A DNA stretch of 42,173 bases, from NCBI GenBank assembly GCA_934446455.1, contig CAKSEE010000023.1, positions 1 to 42,173 of the forward strand, in the 5' to 3' direction. The notes under the pieces are model-generated. The model saw nothing but the letters and a program-made list of their open reading frames with translations, did no database searches and was not told the origin of the DNA. Position numbers and translations under genes: made by a program. Source of the stretch: an uncultured Oscillospiraceae bacterium. Lineage in GTDB: Bacteria; Bacillota; Clostridia; Oscillospirales; Ruminococcaceae. Position 1 is the stretch's first letter. Every line of letters begins with the position of its first letter. This document shows, in pieces, positions 33,201-39,689 of the stretch.

Positions 33201-33304
33201 GCGACATAGCGGATACAAAGCCCAAAGCGCCCGCGGACAAGGCGAAAGAAACGCCCGCAGACGAACAGGGACAATCCCCGCAGCCGTCGCCGGCAGCAGA
33301 ATAA
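30215..33304 (+). CDS. Membrane sensor with tandem solute-binding domains, degenerate GGDEF and EAL domain (c-di-GMP phosphodiesterase)
   Basis: A 1029-residue signalling protein. A signal anchor (~1-32) leads to two extracellular SBP-bac-3-like domains (~38-265 and ~275-500), one membrane helix (~515-536), a GGDEF-fold domain (~545-690) whose signature is SDDNF (620-624) instead of GGDEF, and an EAL domain (~715-965). The EAL catalytic set looks complete: E751 in EALIRW, N in SVNQSR, ELTES, D872/D873 in DDFGSGYSS, K in IKIDREF, EGVET, and QGYYF. A Pro/Ala/Lys-rich tail of about 60 residues ends it. It should therefore break down c-di-GMP in response to an extracellular ligand, possibly with GTP bound to the degenerate domain. 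Translation is coupled to the 6-codon ORF just upstream. Confidence 0.93.
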   Translation: MRQKLGGRLKHITAFFTALVMAVMLIPTRVTAAEKGETVLVGACADFGISKSGTGYSGFAYEYLTQIKKRTGHNYVFVDGTPDELFAMLSRGEIAMIPCVTDAELESYAAVMDGNVETGFADGFIITKYSAIYVKSDCTSIGFFDTETLNRATIGYLEENATKYFNDGSFVCTEIEDANFIGYATESQMREDFESGRLDAVVKECFRSWGGEKIAYRFAGGDARMLISDRVLGLRAQITEALRGISITDPFFRRDNCEKYLSRYGVQPLAFTREEQLWLREHKEIVAAYNVESDLLDYYDNNSGKILGFVQSVIDHIAQTTGCTVKIKTCSSLTDCVSLVETGEADIILGGVNSASVASFSGLHLSPPYSRVPVVTVGVKQAASERIKVAIPFYSDDITNYLRVLMPSASFLHYKNAKLCAEAVINGEADILCTGAYDAVYLINSGYEQLRVLDTLSAYHPECIATAADTTLAGIIGKAVMQVGANESVVDTYAFMASYGYDAVTISRFMDRYLWAVAGIVGIIIAFMAGILIYFLRKNRHRISTDPLTGGRNKDSFIDDAIKTVKRTTPNRWACVLIDIDKFKFVNDRLGYEEGNHMLERLYKTIGDNLEDDELYARISDDNFALIIHNATDKELSAKINTIFSEFERRNELFVKYPVFFSAGVCRLGQCEEEDGAVNINSALDRCTIAKKTLKNLHSSSIAFFDGTIRDRALREKDYENIMPTALANHEFQCYLQPKYGLKSRHIEGAEALIRWNSKTFGFVYPNDFIPLSEKNGFVVELDFFILEEVCKAMRRWIDDGKTPVVISVNQSRLHLNFEDYIWRLREIVDKYEIPYEYIELELTESVFTENAELLLKTMRKLHEIGFKLSIDDFGSGYSSLNMLKDIPADVIKIDREFFNGTVNSQKGRAVISTVVDLAKNLNMEVISEGVETVEQVDFLTEIECSMVQGYYFAKPMTMESFEELWFSDLKAQQENAEHPAAPEAERAEIQLTIKRDIADTKPKAPADKAKETPADEQGQSPQPSPAAE

Positions 33305-33309
33305 ACGCA

Positions 33310-33341
33310 CCCCGCCGCATTTTCGCGGCGGGGCTGTTTTA
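33310..33341. terminator. Bidirectional terminator after the EAL gene
   Basis: CCCCGCCGC/GCGGCGGGG (33310-33318 with 33325-33333) then CTGTTTTA, between converging genes. Confidence 0.85.
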
Positions 33342-33785
33342 TCTGAGGATTCTGCGCAGCGCGGAGGCGTCGGGGAGGTTTATCGTTTGCAGCTTTCCCC
33401 TGTAAAAAAGCGCGAAGTTGTTGAACGCACAGGGCAGCGCCTTTGCCTTTTCAAGCTTGTCCACGCAGATAATGTCGCAGGGCACGTTCTTTTCCGCGCA
33501 GACCTCGCGCACGGACGCCAGCGCCTGCACGGTGTAGGGACATTGCGGGCTGTAGTAGGCGGTGAGCACTTCGCTCTCTATCGTTTCCGCCCTTGCGGCG
33601 GGCGTGAACGAGGGCGCGCTGCCGTCGAACGAGAGCGCAAGCAGCTCGAACCCGCCCGCGGTTTCGTCCACCGCCTTAAAGCCGAAGCGCTTTGCTTCAA
33701 CGCCCGCGTGGGGCTTTTTGCTGCGGATTATGCAGCACAGATGTTCGTTTGCAAGATTTTCGGGAGTGAGATTGATAAATTCCAT
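33339..33785 (-). CDS. YoaP-type protein with the acetyltransferase core deleted
   Basis: 148 residues. Residues 1-33 (MEFINLTPENLANEHLCC..AKR) are the N-terminal end of YoaP-type GNAT proteins. Residues 34-148 (FGFKAVDETAGGFELLALSF.., then YYSPQCPYT with C82, ending RRILR) are the family's C-terminal thioredoxin-like YoaP domain (PF14268). Family proteins as I know them are about 250 residues, with a GNAT core between these parts. That core is absent here and the frame is kept. The protein may retain only the YoaP-domain function. AAGGA precedes the ATG and an extended -10 (TGC-TATAAT, 33812-33817) lies upstream. Confidence 0.8.
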   Translation of the reverse strand: MEFINLTPENLANEHLCCIIRSKKPHAGVEAKRFGFKAVDETAGGFELLALSFDGSAPSFTPAARAETIESEVLTAYYSPQCPYTVQALASVREVCAEKNVPCDIICVDKLEKAKALPCAFNNFALFYRGKLQTINLPDASALRRILR

Positions 33786-33966
33786 AGCCGTTCCTTTTTA
33801 ATTTTGTTTTAATTATAGCACATATTTCCGCAAAAAGGGAAATTTATTTAGCATGGCATTCAGGGAAAGACTAAATGCAGCGTGCGAAACAGATTCTGCA
33901 CTATCGTTAAAACCGACAAATTTCGCGCCGCGCTATTGTGACATTCGGAAAATTTCACACAACACA

Positions 33967-33995
33967 TTGACAAATGCAGCCTTAGGTGATAAAAT
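33967..33995 (+). promoter_or_regulatory. Promoter of the lipoprotein gene at 34044
   Basis: TTGACA (33967-33972), 17 bp, TAAAAT (33990-33995) with extended TGA, 48 bases before the start. Confidence 0.87.
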
Positions 33996-34043
33996 GTTAT
34001 TGCACAGAGTTTGGTGCTGCAATACATGGCAAGGAGGTTCAGC

Positions 34044-34796
34044 ATGAACTACACAAAGGCAGCGCTTGCGGCGGCGCTCATTCTGGCTTTGGCTACGGGC
34101 TGCGCCGGAACGCCGACAGAAACCATGGGTACGGAAAATTCGGCTTCGCCCGGTACTGCGGAATCTGCCGGGAGTAACGCAGAATCTGCGGCGGAATCCA
34201 CGCCGACCCTCACCGACTACAACAAGGCGGAACGCATAAAAAGCTACGAAACCGACAACCCCGTTACGGTTTATGAATGCGCGCTCAGAAACGGCGAGAG
34301 CAGGTACGATTGCAGGGTGTATATCTATAACCTCATGGAGCAGACAGCGGACGCGTACAGGGGCGACTGCGCCGTTGAGATATCCGAAAACGGCACGGTA
34401 GCCGACAGGACTCTTATGCTTGTCGGGTACACGCTGGGGCAGAGCGGCACGGAGTTCCCCGCAAGCGGCGAAGCGCCGTATTTCTCGGTAATAGAGCTTG
34501 ACAGCGGAAGCATTCTTCTTTCCACGCGCGAGGACGGCGCTCTTACGCAGGCTACGCTTTATATCGTAAAGGACGGCAGCATAGCGCAGCTTGAGCGGTA
34601 TTACGAAAACCCCGCCGACCGCCCCGAAAAGGGCGCGGATAAGTACAGCTTCAACCTATCGCGAAGCTGGACTACCGACAAGGACAGCATTATATTCGAC
34701 ATAAACGGCGAGAGCGTTACGGTGGACGTAGACTTTGGCGCGGCGACGCTTAAGTGCGCGCAGGGGTACGAAAGCGCGGTATACTGTGAATATTGA
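34044..34796 (+). CDS. Lipoprotein of unknown function
   Basis: Not recognised. A 250-residue exported protein with a lipoprotein-type signal (LALATGC, Ala at -3), a Ser/Ala/Glu-rich linker to about residue 55, then a mixed beta domain. The domain has ESRYDCRVYIYN, a central GYTLGQSGTEFPASGEAPYF, and a C-terminal ending in ESAVYCEY. The two isolated cysteines could form a disulfide. The start is ATG 34044 with AAGGAGG at 6 bases; an in-frame TTG at 34011 lacks a site. It has its own promoter and terminator. Confidence 0.8.
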   Translation: MNYTKAALAAALILALATGCAGTPTETMGTENSASPGTAESAGSNAESAAESTPTLTDYNKAERIKSYETDNPVTVYECALRNGESRYDCRVYIYNLMEQTADAYRGDCAVEISENGTVADRTLMLVGYTLGQSGTEFPASGEAPYFSVIELDSGSILLSTREDGALTQATLYIVKDGSIAQLERYYENPADRPEKGADKYSFNLSRSWTTDKDSIIFDINGESVTVDVDFGAATLKCAQGYESAVYCEY

Positions 34797-34894
34797 GCGG
34801 AATACATGAAAACGCTATAATGCCTTTGTCGCGCAGCAAGTATATGCAATTTATTTGCGGTATGCATAGTTAAATCGCACAGTATAAATAATCG

Positions 34895-34933
34895 GCAGCC
34901 CGAGAAGCACGCGCTTTTCGGGCTGCATTTTTT
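34895..34933. terminator. Terminator between lipoprotein and GNAT genes
   Basis: A 14-bp stem with one mismatch, GCAGCCCGAGAAGC/GCTTTTCGGGCTGC (34895-34926), followed by ATTTTTTA on the plus strand. It may also serve the converging minus operon. Confidence 0.85.
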
Positions 34934-34941
34934 ATGCGGAG

Positions 34942-35418
34942 TTATGCTAGTTTGCAAATCATGATGTATTCCGATTCGTTCTCGCCGACAATTTCAAAGC
35001 CCACGCTTTTGTACATTTTTACGGCGTAGTTTTCTTTCTGCACCGCAAGCGAAACATGCCTGTAGCGCTTTGCCCGCAGCAGGGCAAGCATTGCTTTCAT
35101 AAGCGCCGTTCCTATTCCGCGCTTTCTGTATTGCGCATAAAGGGAGATAGCTAAGGACGGCGTTTCATTGTCAACGTGTCCGTAATCGTTCATAATGCGC
35201 GCCCATACCGCGCCGACAGGCTTGTTATCCGCCTGTGCGACAAGACAGCAGTCGCCCGCTCTTTTTCCAAAGTCGGAAACGTACACTTGCAGCTCGGGTT
35301 TGCTTATGATATCGCGCGGAGGCGCCTGCGTCCCCTGCGGGACAAAAATCGCCTCATAAAGAAAGTCGCTTAATATGCCGTATTCCGATTCAGTAATTTC
35401 ACGAATCGTATAATCCAT
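34942..35418 (-). CDS. GNAT-family N-acetyltransferase
   Basis: A 158-residue cytoplasmic acetyltransferase. Motif A, the acetyl-CoA pyrophosphate loop, is QYRKRGIGTALM (~96-107). The following LAVQKENYAVKMYKSVGFEIVG is the family's C-terminal signature. Substrate unknown. TAAGGAG precedes the ATG. It is the last gene of the minus-strand operon led by the sigma factor at 38786, after a 47-base gap, the widest in the series. Confidence 0.92.
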   Translation of the reverse strand: MDYTIREITESEYGILSDFLYEAIFVPQGTQAPPRDIISKPELQVYVSDFGKRAGDCCLVAQADNKPVGAVWARIMNDYGHVDNETPSLAISLYAQYRKRGIGTALMKAMLALLRAKRYRHVSLAVQKENYAVKMYKSVGFEIVGENESEYIMICKLA

Positions 35419-35465
35419 AAATTCTCCTTAAGAAGTAATTGAATGTCCCGCGCCCGTAATACGCT

Positions 35466-35900
35466 TCACTTAGCATTCTTATACGAAATAGCGATATGAC
35501 ACGGCGCAAAAATCACCGCCGCAGCCGTCAGCAGCACCGACCTCAGCATAATACCGCTGAACAGGAACAGCACCGACGGAATTATCGAGAGCGCAAGCGC
35601 CCTGAAAACGCTGCTCTTTTTGAAGCAGACCGCCCAGATACCGCAGTAAAGCGCCGCCAGTACAATGTCCACGATAAGATACACGGCAAACAGCCTTTCA
35701 AACCAGAGCCCGAACCATGTCCCGGGTATATTCACCGCCATGAATATAAAGCACCCGAACCGCCCTATCTGCTCCATTGTTTCAACGAATTTGTTGCTCC
35801 ACTTATTGTCAAAGCCGTCCCTGCACTTTATTGCAAAAATAACGTTCGGTATAAGTATCACTACAACAAAAGCAAACCCGATATAATTGAACCAGCCCAT
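35466..35900 (-). CDS. Small integral membrane protein
   Basis: Not recognised. 144 residues with about four hydrophobic helices (MGWFNYIGFAFVVVILIPNV at the start; later GCFIFMAVNI, YLIVDIVLAALYCGIWAV and ALSIIPSVLFLFSGIML). It ends in a short basic tail. AGGACAGG lies before the ATG. It is 22 bases downstream of the DUF2339 gene and belongs to the same operon. Confidence 0.75.
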   Translation of the reverse strand: MGWFNYIGFAFVVVILIPNVIFAIKCRDGFDNKWSNKFVETMEQIGRFGCFIFMAVNIPGTWFGLWFERLFAVYLIVDIVLAALYCGIWAVCFKKSSVFRALALSIIPSVLFLFSGIMLRSVLLTAAAVIFAPCHIAISYKNAK

Positions 35901-35922
35901 AACCTGTCCTTTTAATGCAAGC

Positions 35923-37953
35923 TTACTTCTTCATCTTATGCTCAAAGAACCCATATGCGAAGCTTATGCACAGCAGCGTAATACCAAAGCCTATGAACAT
36001 AAGCGTGCGCCCCATGGCGTTTATCCCCGAGAAGTCGATAAGGAACAGCTTTGCGGAGGACAGCAGCGCCAGCGCCAACCCGAAGCGCCTTGTAAGCGGG
36101 CGCTCGCGCAGGAAGCCGTAGGTTATCCACGCCGCGGCGGTAAGCAGGTACACAATGCTTATAATGCAGCTTGTGAACGTCACCCAGTTGTTTACGCCGA
36201 GAACGAGCGTTGTAATAAACAGCCCGTAGGACGACACGATAAGCGCCACGGACCGCACCGTGCGCCCAGAGAGCGCTTCAATGCGCTTTACCGCGTCAAG
36301 CACGGAAGCGAGCGACACGAGATTCGCGAGGATAACAAGCACTATCGCGCCCACGCTGTCGGGCGTTATTCTTGCGGAAGCGATATTAGCGCCAAGCAGC
36401 CAGCACAGCCCGAGGAAGTCGAGCAGCAGCGCGCTTATGCCCGCACCCTTGCCCATAAAGGTGAGCTTTCCCGACGTAAACCCGAGCGCCAGCCACAGCA
36501 GCGCGCTGAACGCCGCAGCGTAGAATCCCCCGCCCATGTCCGTGGACGATACGGACGTGAGATTGTCGTAGATGAGATACACGCCAAAGAAGCCCGCGTT
36601 TAATATCGCAAGCGCGCTGTACGTTGAGAAAAGCGGGCTTCTGTGCCCCTTTGCCGCCCGGCATATCATAAGCGCTATGAACGCCGCAGCGTTCACGCCA
36701 AACTGCACGGGGAACGCGCTGTTGCCGCTGTTGAGCAGCCCTACCGTAAGGAAGAGGAACTCCGATGTGCCAAGCACGCTGCAGCCCCACACGCGCAGGT
36801 ATTTCCTGTCCGCATACAGCCCCGCAAGCGCAAGCGCCGTGCCGTAAACCGTAAGCGCAACAATAAACCACCGCCCGTTTACAAGCGCGAAAAGTCCAAT
36901 AGGAATGAACGCCAGCACCGTGTTTACAAGCGCTATTGTAAGCTTGCTGCGGTCATATCGCAGCTTTGCAGCTATTGCAAGCACTGCCATAACCGCCGCG
37001 GTGCAAAGCACCGACGTGCCGCCCGTCTCGCGGGAAACCTTTGTCCAAAGTATCATAAGCGTAAACAGCCCGCTGAAAACCGCAGACAGCACGAGCAGCG
37101 CTCCGCCGCCTGCTTCAAGCTCTCCGCCGTTACGCATGGAGCGTACAAACTGCGCCGCAATGATAAGCCCGTAAGCCAGCAGCGTAAACCCGACGGATAT
37201 TGCAAGCATAGGCAGGATATCGCTGCGGTATGCCTTGTTAGCGACAAATATCACCGCCCACGTCAGCACAAACGAGCACACAAACCCCGTCCAGAGCGGG
37301 CACTGCCAGTTCTTTCTGTGCGAGAGTATGTAAGCCGCCGCCTGAGTCAGCAGCACCACAGCCGCGCCCGCTATAAGACCCGTGCGCGCGTCCGCTTCCG
37401 CGAAGAATGGCGGCACCGTGCAGACAAGAGCCGTGCAAAGCACCATGCGCGAGTCGTAGCGCCACGCGAACAGCACGCCTATAGCCGCCGTAAGCGCCGC
37501 GCCGGCTATCGCGCCGATACTCCCGAACGCTTCGAGCGAATAGTAGCTTACAAGCACCGCCACAGACCACTCGACAAGAGCGCCGAGGGTAAGCGCACGC
37601 GCGAAAACCGCGGACTTCTTTCTGTAGAAGAACTCGCCCGCGCCCGCCATAAGCGCGCCTACAAGGTACATAAGCCCGCCGCGCACCTCGCCCGAGAGGT
37701 AGCCCTCAGACACAGCGGTGAACGCGATAACGCCGATTATGATAAAGATAACGCCGATTTTGCTTAAGATGTTAAGCCCTACAAACATCTCCCCGCCCGA
37801 AACCTTTGCAGGGGCGTTAAGGGGAGCGTCCGGCGCAGGCTGCTGCGCGGCATAGGGGTTCTGCGCTGCGTTATTGTCCGCGGGATAGGGCTGCTGTGGA
37901 TTCTGCTGAATGTTGGTATTGTTCCGGAAATTTGCGTTATAATTGTCGTCCAT
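35923..37953 (-). CDS. DUF2339 family polytopic membrane protein
   Basis: A 676-residue protein with a cytoplasmic Asn/Gln/Pro/Ala-rich N-terminus (1-50) and about 20 hydrophobic segments. The family signatures are VGLNILSKIGVIFIIIGV near residue 58 and, at the end, SSAKLFLIDF followed by GRTLMFIGFGITLLCISF. Function unknown. I chose ATG 37953 with AAAGGA at 7 bases over a TTG at 37971. It follows the 79-residue protein by 20 bases and is part of the sigma-factor operon. Confidence 0.88.
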   Translation of the reverse strand: MDDNYNANFRNNTNIQQNPQQPYPADNNAAQNPYAAQQPAPDAPLNAPAKVSGGEMFVGLNILSKIGVIFIIIGVIAFTAVSEGYLSGEVRGGLMYLVGALMAGAGEFFYRKKSAVFARALTLGALVEWSVAVLVSYYSLEAFGSIGAIAGAALTAAIGVLFAWRYDSRMVLCTALVCTVPPFFAEADARTGLIAGAAVVLLTQAAAYILSHRKNWQCPLWTGFVCSFVLTWAVIFVANKAYRSDILPMLAISVGFTLLAYGLIIAAQFVRSMRNGGELEAGGGALLVLSAVFSGLFTLMILWTKVSRETGGTSVLCTAAVMAVLAIAAKLRYDRSKLTIALVNTVLAFIPIGLFALVNGRWFIVALTVYGTALALAGLYADRKYLRVWGCSVLGTSEFLFLTVGLLNSGNSAFPVQFGVNAAAFIALMICRAAKGHRSPLFSTYSALAILNAGFFGVYLIYDNLTSVSSTDMGGGFYAAAFSALLWLALGFTSGKLTFMGKGAGISALLLDFLGLCWLLGANIASARITPDSVGAIVLVILANLVSLASVLDAVKRIEALSGRTVRSVALIVSSYGLFITTLVLGVNNWVTFTSCIISIVYLLTAAAWITYGFLRERPLTRRFGLALALLSSAKLFLIDFSGINAMGRTLMFIGFGITLLCISFAYGFFEHKMKK

Positions 37954-37973
37954 AATGCTGTCCTTTCGCAAAG

Positions 37974-38213
37974 TCAGTGCTGGTCGATATGCCTTATAAG
38001 CGCGCCCGCGCTCGCTGCGGGAATACGTCCGCGCCCGACGCCGAACGCTATCGCCACTACCGCCGCGGCAGCCGCCACGGGTACGGCAACTGCGACAAAT
38101 CGCTTAAGCAGCGTTCTGTCAAGTCTGTCCGCAAGCAGCATTTCATGCACGAAACTCTCCTTTATTCCGCACAGAGCCTCGTCCACCAGCTCGTTTGTCA
38201 GTTCAAAGCTCAT
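37974..38213 (-). CDS. Small single-helix membrane protein, candidate anti-sigma factor
   Basis: Not recognised. 79 residues: a charged N-terminal cytoplasmic part (MSFELTNELVDEALCGIKES, to ~38), one membrane helix (VAVAVPVAAAAAVVAIAFGV, ~40-60) and a short outer tail. It starts 18 bases after an ECF sigma factor, with GGAGG upstream. Gene position and one-helix topology fit a minimal anti-sigma factor, but there is no zinc-finger HxxxCxxC motif, so this is inference from context. Confidence 0.65.
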   Translation of the reverse strand: MSFELTNELVDEALCGIKESFVHEMLLADRLDRTLLKRFVAVAVPVAAAAAVVAIAFGVGRGRIPAASAGALIRHIDQH

Positions 38214-38231
38214 TGCCTTTCCTCCTTTTGT

Positions 38232-38786
38232 TCACACGCTGTAGCCGTGGCTTTCAAGAAAACCGCGCAGCTTTTTCAGCGTCCGCGAAATGCGGGATTT
38301 TACCATGCTGTCGCTTGTGTTAAGGCGCGCGGATATCTGCGAGATATTCTCCCCGAGCCAGAAGCGCCGCATGAATATAACGCGCGTGTTCACGTCCTGC
38401 TCTTCAAGGAAGCTGTTGAGCAGCTCGCTGAGCTCCTTTTCGCTCAGTCTGTCCTCTGCGCTCATGCTCCCGCGAATGCACTCGCCGAGCTCCTCAAGCG
38501 GGAGAGCGTCCTCTCCGCGCTTTGCAGCGTGATTGTATTTGTAACGGTTTATCGCCGTTCTGCGCGCAATGACGCACAGATACGCAGAGAGGTGTTCGGG
38601 CTTTGTGGGGGGAATGCTCTCCCACGCGCGCAGGTACACGTCGTTTTCGCATTCCTCCGCGTCCTCCGCGCTGTGCAGTATCGAATAGGACACGCTCTGA
38701 ATGAGCCTGCCATACTGCGCGCGAACCTCTGCAAGCGCTCTTTCGCTGCGCTCAAAGAACAGCGCGATTATGTCCTGGTCGCACAT
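38232..38786 (-). CDS. RNA polymerase sigma factor, ECF type
   Basis: A 184-residue sigma-70 family protein. Region 2 covers AEVRAQYGRLIQSVSYSIL and then DAEECENDVYLRAWESIPP; region 4 covers VIFMRRFWLGENISQISARL and then MVKSRISRTLKKLRGFL. I start it at ATG 38786, with AAAGGAG at 5 bases; a longer reading to 38858 lacks a site and adds 24 residues. It heads an operon of five genes with gaps of 18-47 bases: sigma factor, one-helix protein, DUF2339, small membrane protein, GNAT. Its promoter looks sigma-A-like, so autoregulation is not evident. Confidence 0.92.
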   Translation of the reverse strand: MCDQDIIALFFERSERALAEVRAQYGRLIQSVSYSILHSAEDAEECENDVYLRAWESIPPTKPEHLSAYLCVIARRTAINRYKYNHAAKRGEDALPLEELGECIRGSMSAEDRLSEKELSELLNSFLEEQDVNTRVIFMRRFWLGENISQISARLNTSDSMVKSRISRTLKKLRGFLESHGYSV

Positions 38787-38917
38787 AACTGCTCCTTTCG
38801 CCGCTTTTTCTGCGTCCTTACTGACTAAGACAGCTTTTTGCAGAAAAGGTCGCGGCAATTTACAAAAAATACCCCAAGCTTAAGCACAAGGGTCGTATAA
38901 GCAACGATACTGTAATT

Positions 38918-38946
38918 ATTGTAACACATCTGCGCGGATTTTACAA
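38918..38946 (-). promoter_or_regulatory. Promoter of the sigma-factor operon
   Basis: TTGTAA (38941-38946), 17 bp, TACAAT (38918-38923), minus strand. The predicted leader is about 125 nt. Confidence 0.65.
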
Positions 38947-38970
38947 CCCTTTACAGCCGAAAGTGAGGTA

Positions 38971-39004
38971 TAAAAATATCCCGCCGTGACCCGGCGGGAT
39001 ATTT
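38971..39004 (-). terminator. Terminator of the 22-codon gene
   Basis: A perfect 12-bp stem AAATATCCCGCC/GGCGGGATATTT (38974-38985 with 38993-39004), 7-nt loop, then TTTTTA on the minus strand, 11 bases after the short ORF's stop. Confidence 0.88.
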
Positions 39005-39015
39005 CAGTTATTGTC

Positions 39016-39084
39016 TCACTTGCCCCTTGCCGCTGAAAGCAATATTGAAATGGGCATTAGCAGAATATAAAGCAGCACTAACAT
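39016..39084 (-). CDS. 22-residue hydrophobic peptide gene
   Basis: Not recognised. The reading starts at ATG 39084 and stops at TGA 39016. The peptide opens MLVLLYILLM, continues PISI and ends LLSAARGK, so it is one membrane-length hydrophobic helix with a basic tail. GGAGG lies exactly 6 bases upstream. A promoter (39144-39173), a 53-nt leader with a GC-rich hairpin (39108-39130) and a perfect terminator (38971-39004) form a complete tiny transcription unit of about 165 nt. The features fit a small membrane peptide, for example a type I toxin-like peptide or a regulator of a membrane protein, but no antisense partner is obvious. Confidence 0.65.
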   Translation of the reverse strand: MLVLLYILLMPISILLSAARGK

Positions 39085-39143
39085 AACGTACCTCCGTTGG
39101 CTGTATTAACCCCGCCGCTGCGGCGGTTCCTTTTCCTGATTAC

Positions 39144-39173
39144 ATTATACGGCACGCAAGAGTTGAAAGTCAA
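39144..39173 (-). promoter_or_regulatory. Promoter of the 22-codon gene
   Basis: TTGACT (39168-39173), 18 bp, TATAAT (39144-39149) on the minus strand. The -35 lies inside a palindrome GTTGA-AAG-TCAAC (39162-39174), which could bind a regulator. Confidence 0.8.
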
Positions 39174-39195
39174 CGGATAAGTGTACCAAAAGCGC

Positions 39196-39468
39196 CACAC
39201 TTGCAAAAGTGTGCCGAAAAAGTCGCTTTTGCCCGCTTCGCAGGCAAAAAATATTTTTTCGACGGTCTCAAAGGGACTGCGCCGCAGTCCCTTGAGTCTG
39301 TCGAAAAAAATTTAAAACTTCCGCGCAGCGTATTGAAAGTTTTCGGTCCAGCCTTTTACAAAAGGCTGGCGGGGAGTGGGGCGGAGCCCCGCCACTCGGC
39401 GCGATAGCGCCATATCGCGTTAAAAAACGCTAAAGGGGGTACGGGGGAAAAACAAGAGTTTTTCCCCC
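39196..39468. repeat. Cluster of unrelated palindromes
   Basis: Without a gene, this stretch holds consecutive inverted repeats: CACACTT/AAGTGTG (39196-39213); a bulged 56-nt palindrome with TTTTTTCGAC..GTCGAAAAAA ends around GGGACTG/CAGTCCC (39254-39309); CCAGCCTTTT/AAAAGGCTGG (39348-39369); GAGTGG/CCACTC (39374-39397); CGCGATA/TATCGCG (39401-39420); GGGGGAAAAAC/GTTTTTCCCCC (39443-39468). It looks like a nest of intergenic repeat elements. Confidence 0.75.
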
Positions 39469-39513
39469 GCTGTCTATTGCAATTTACAGCCGTTTTAACT
39501 TTTCCGACAGGAA

Positions 39514-39661
39514 CATCCGCACTGCGCGCACTCATTGCCGGCTACGCCGACAATTCGCACACTTGTGCGGATAGAAGTGTTTTTTGCCCCGGCTGAGCCG
39601 TGACAAAAAACGAATTTCAAAGCCCGCTTCGCGGGCATAACATACTTTTTTCGACAAGCTG
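39514..39661 (+). repeat. Dispersed palindromic element, copy 2
   Basis: 148 bp matching 22871-23019 in the same orientation. The last 100 bp differ at only a handful of positions, including one added T and CGACAAGCTG for CGACAGACTG. The same three hairpins are conserved. It lies downstream of the minus-strand surface-protein gene. Confidence 0.8.
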
Positions 39662-39684
39662 AAGGGACTGCGCCGCAGTCCCTT
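39662..39684 (-). terminator. Hairpin after the surface-protein gene, repeated at 39271
   Basis: AAGGGACTG/CAGTCCCTT around a CGCCG loop, 5 bases past the stop codon. The same 23 bases occur at 39271-39293. No long T-run follows on the minus strand, so it may be a repeat that doubles as a terminator. Confidence 0.6.
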
Positions 39685-39689
39685 TCATT

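Noticed and set aside
39201..39407. 68-codon plus-strand ORF
   Set aside because: It is made entirely of the stacked palindromes, has no ribosome site, and looks like the kind of repeat-derived ORF that is often misannotated.
39137..39470. Antisense antitoxin RNA for the 22-codon gene
   Set aside because: I found no plus-strand promoter overlapping the unit, so a classical type I toxin-antitoxin pair is not supported, only the peptide gene.
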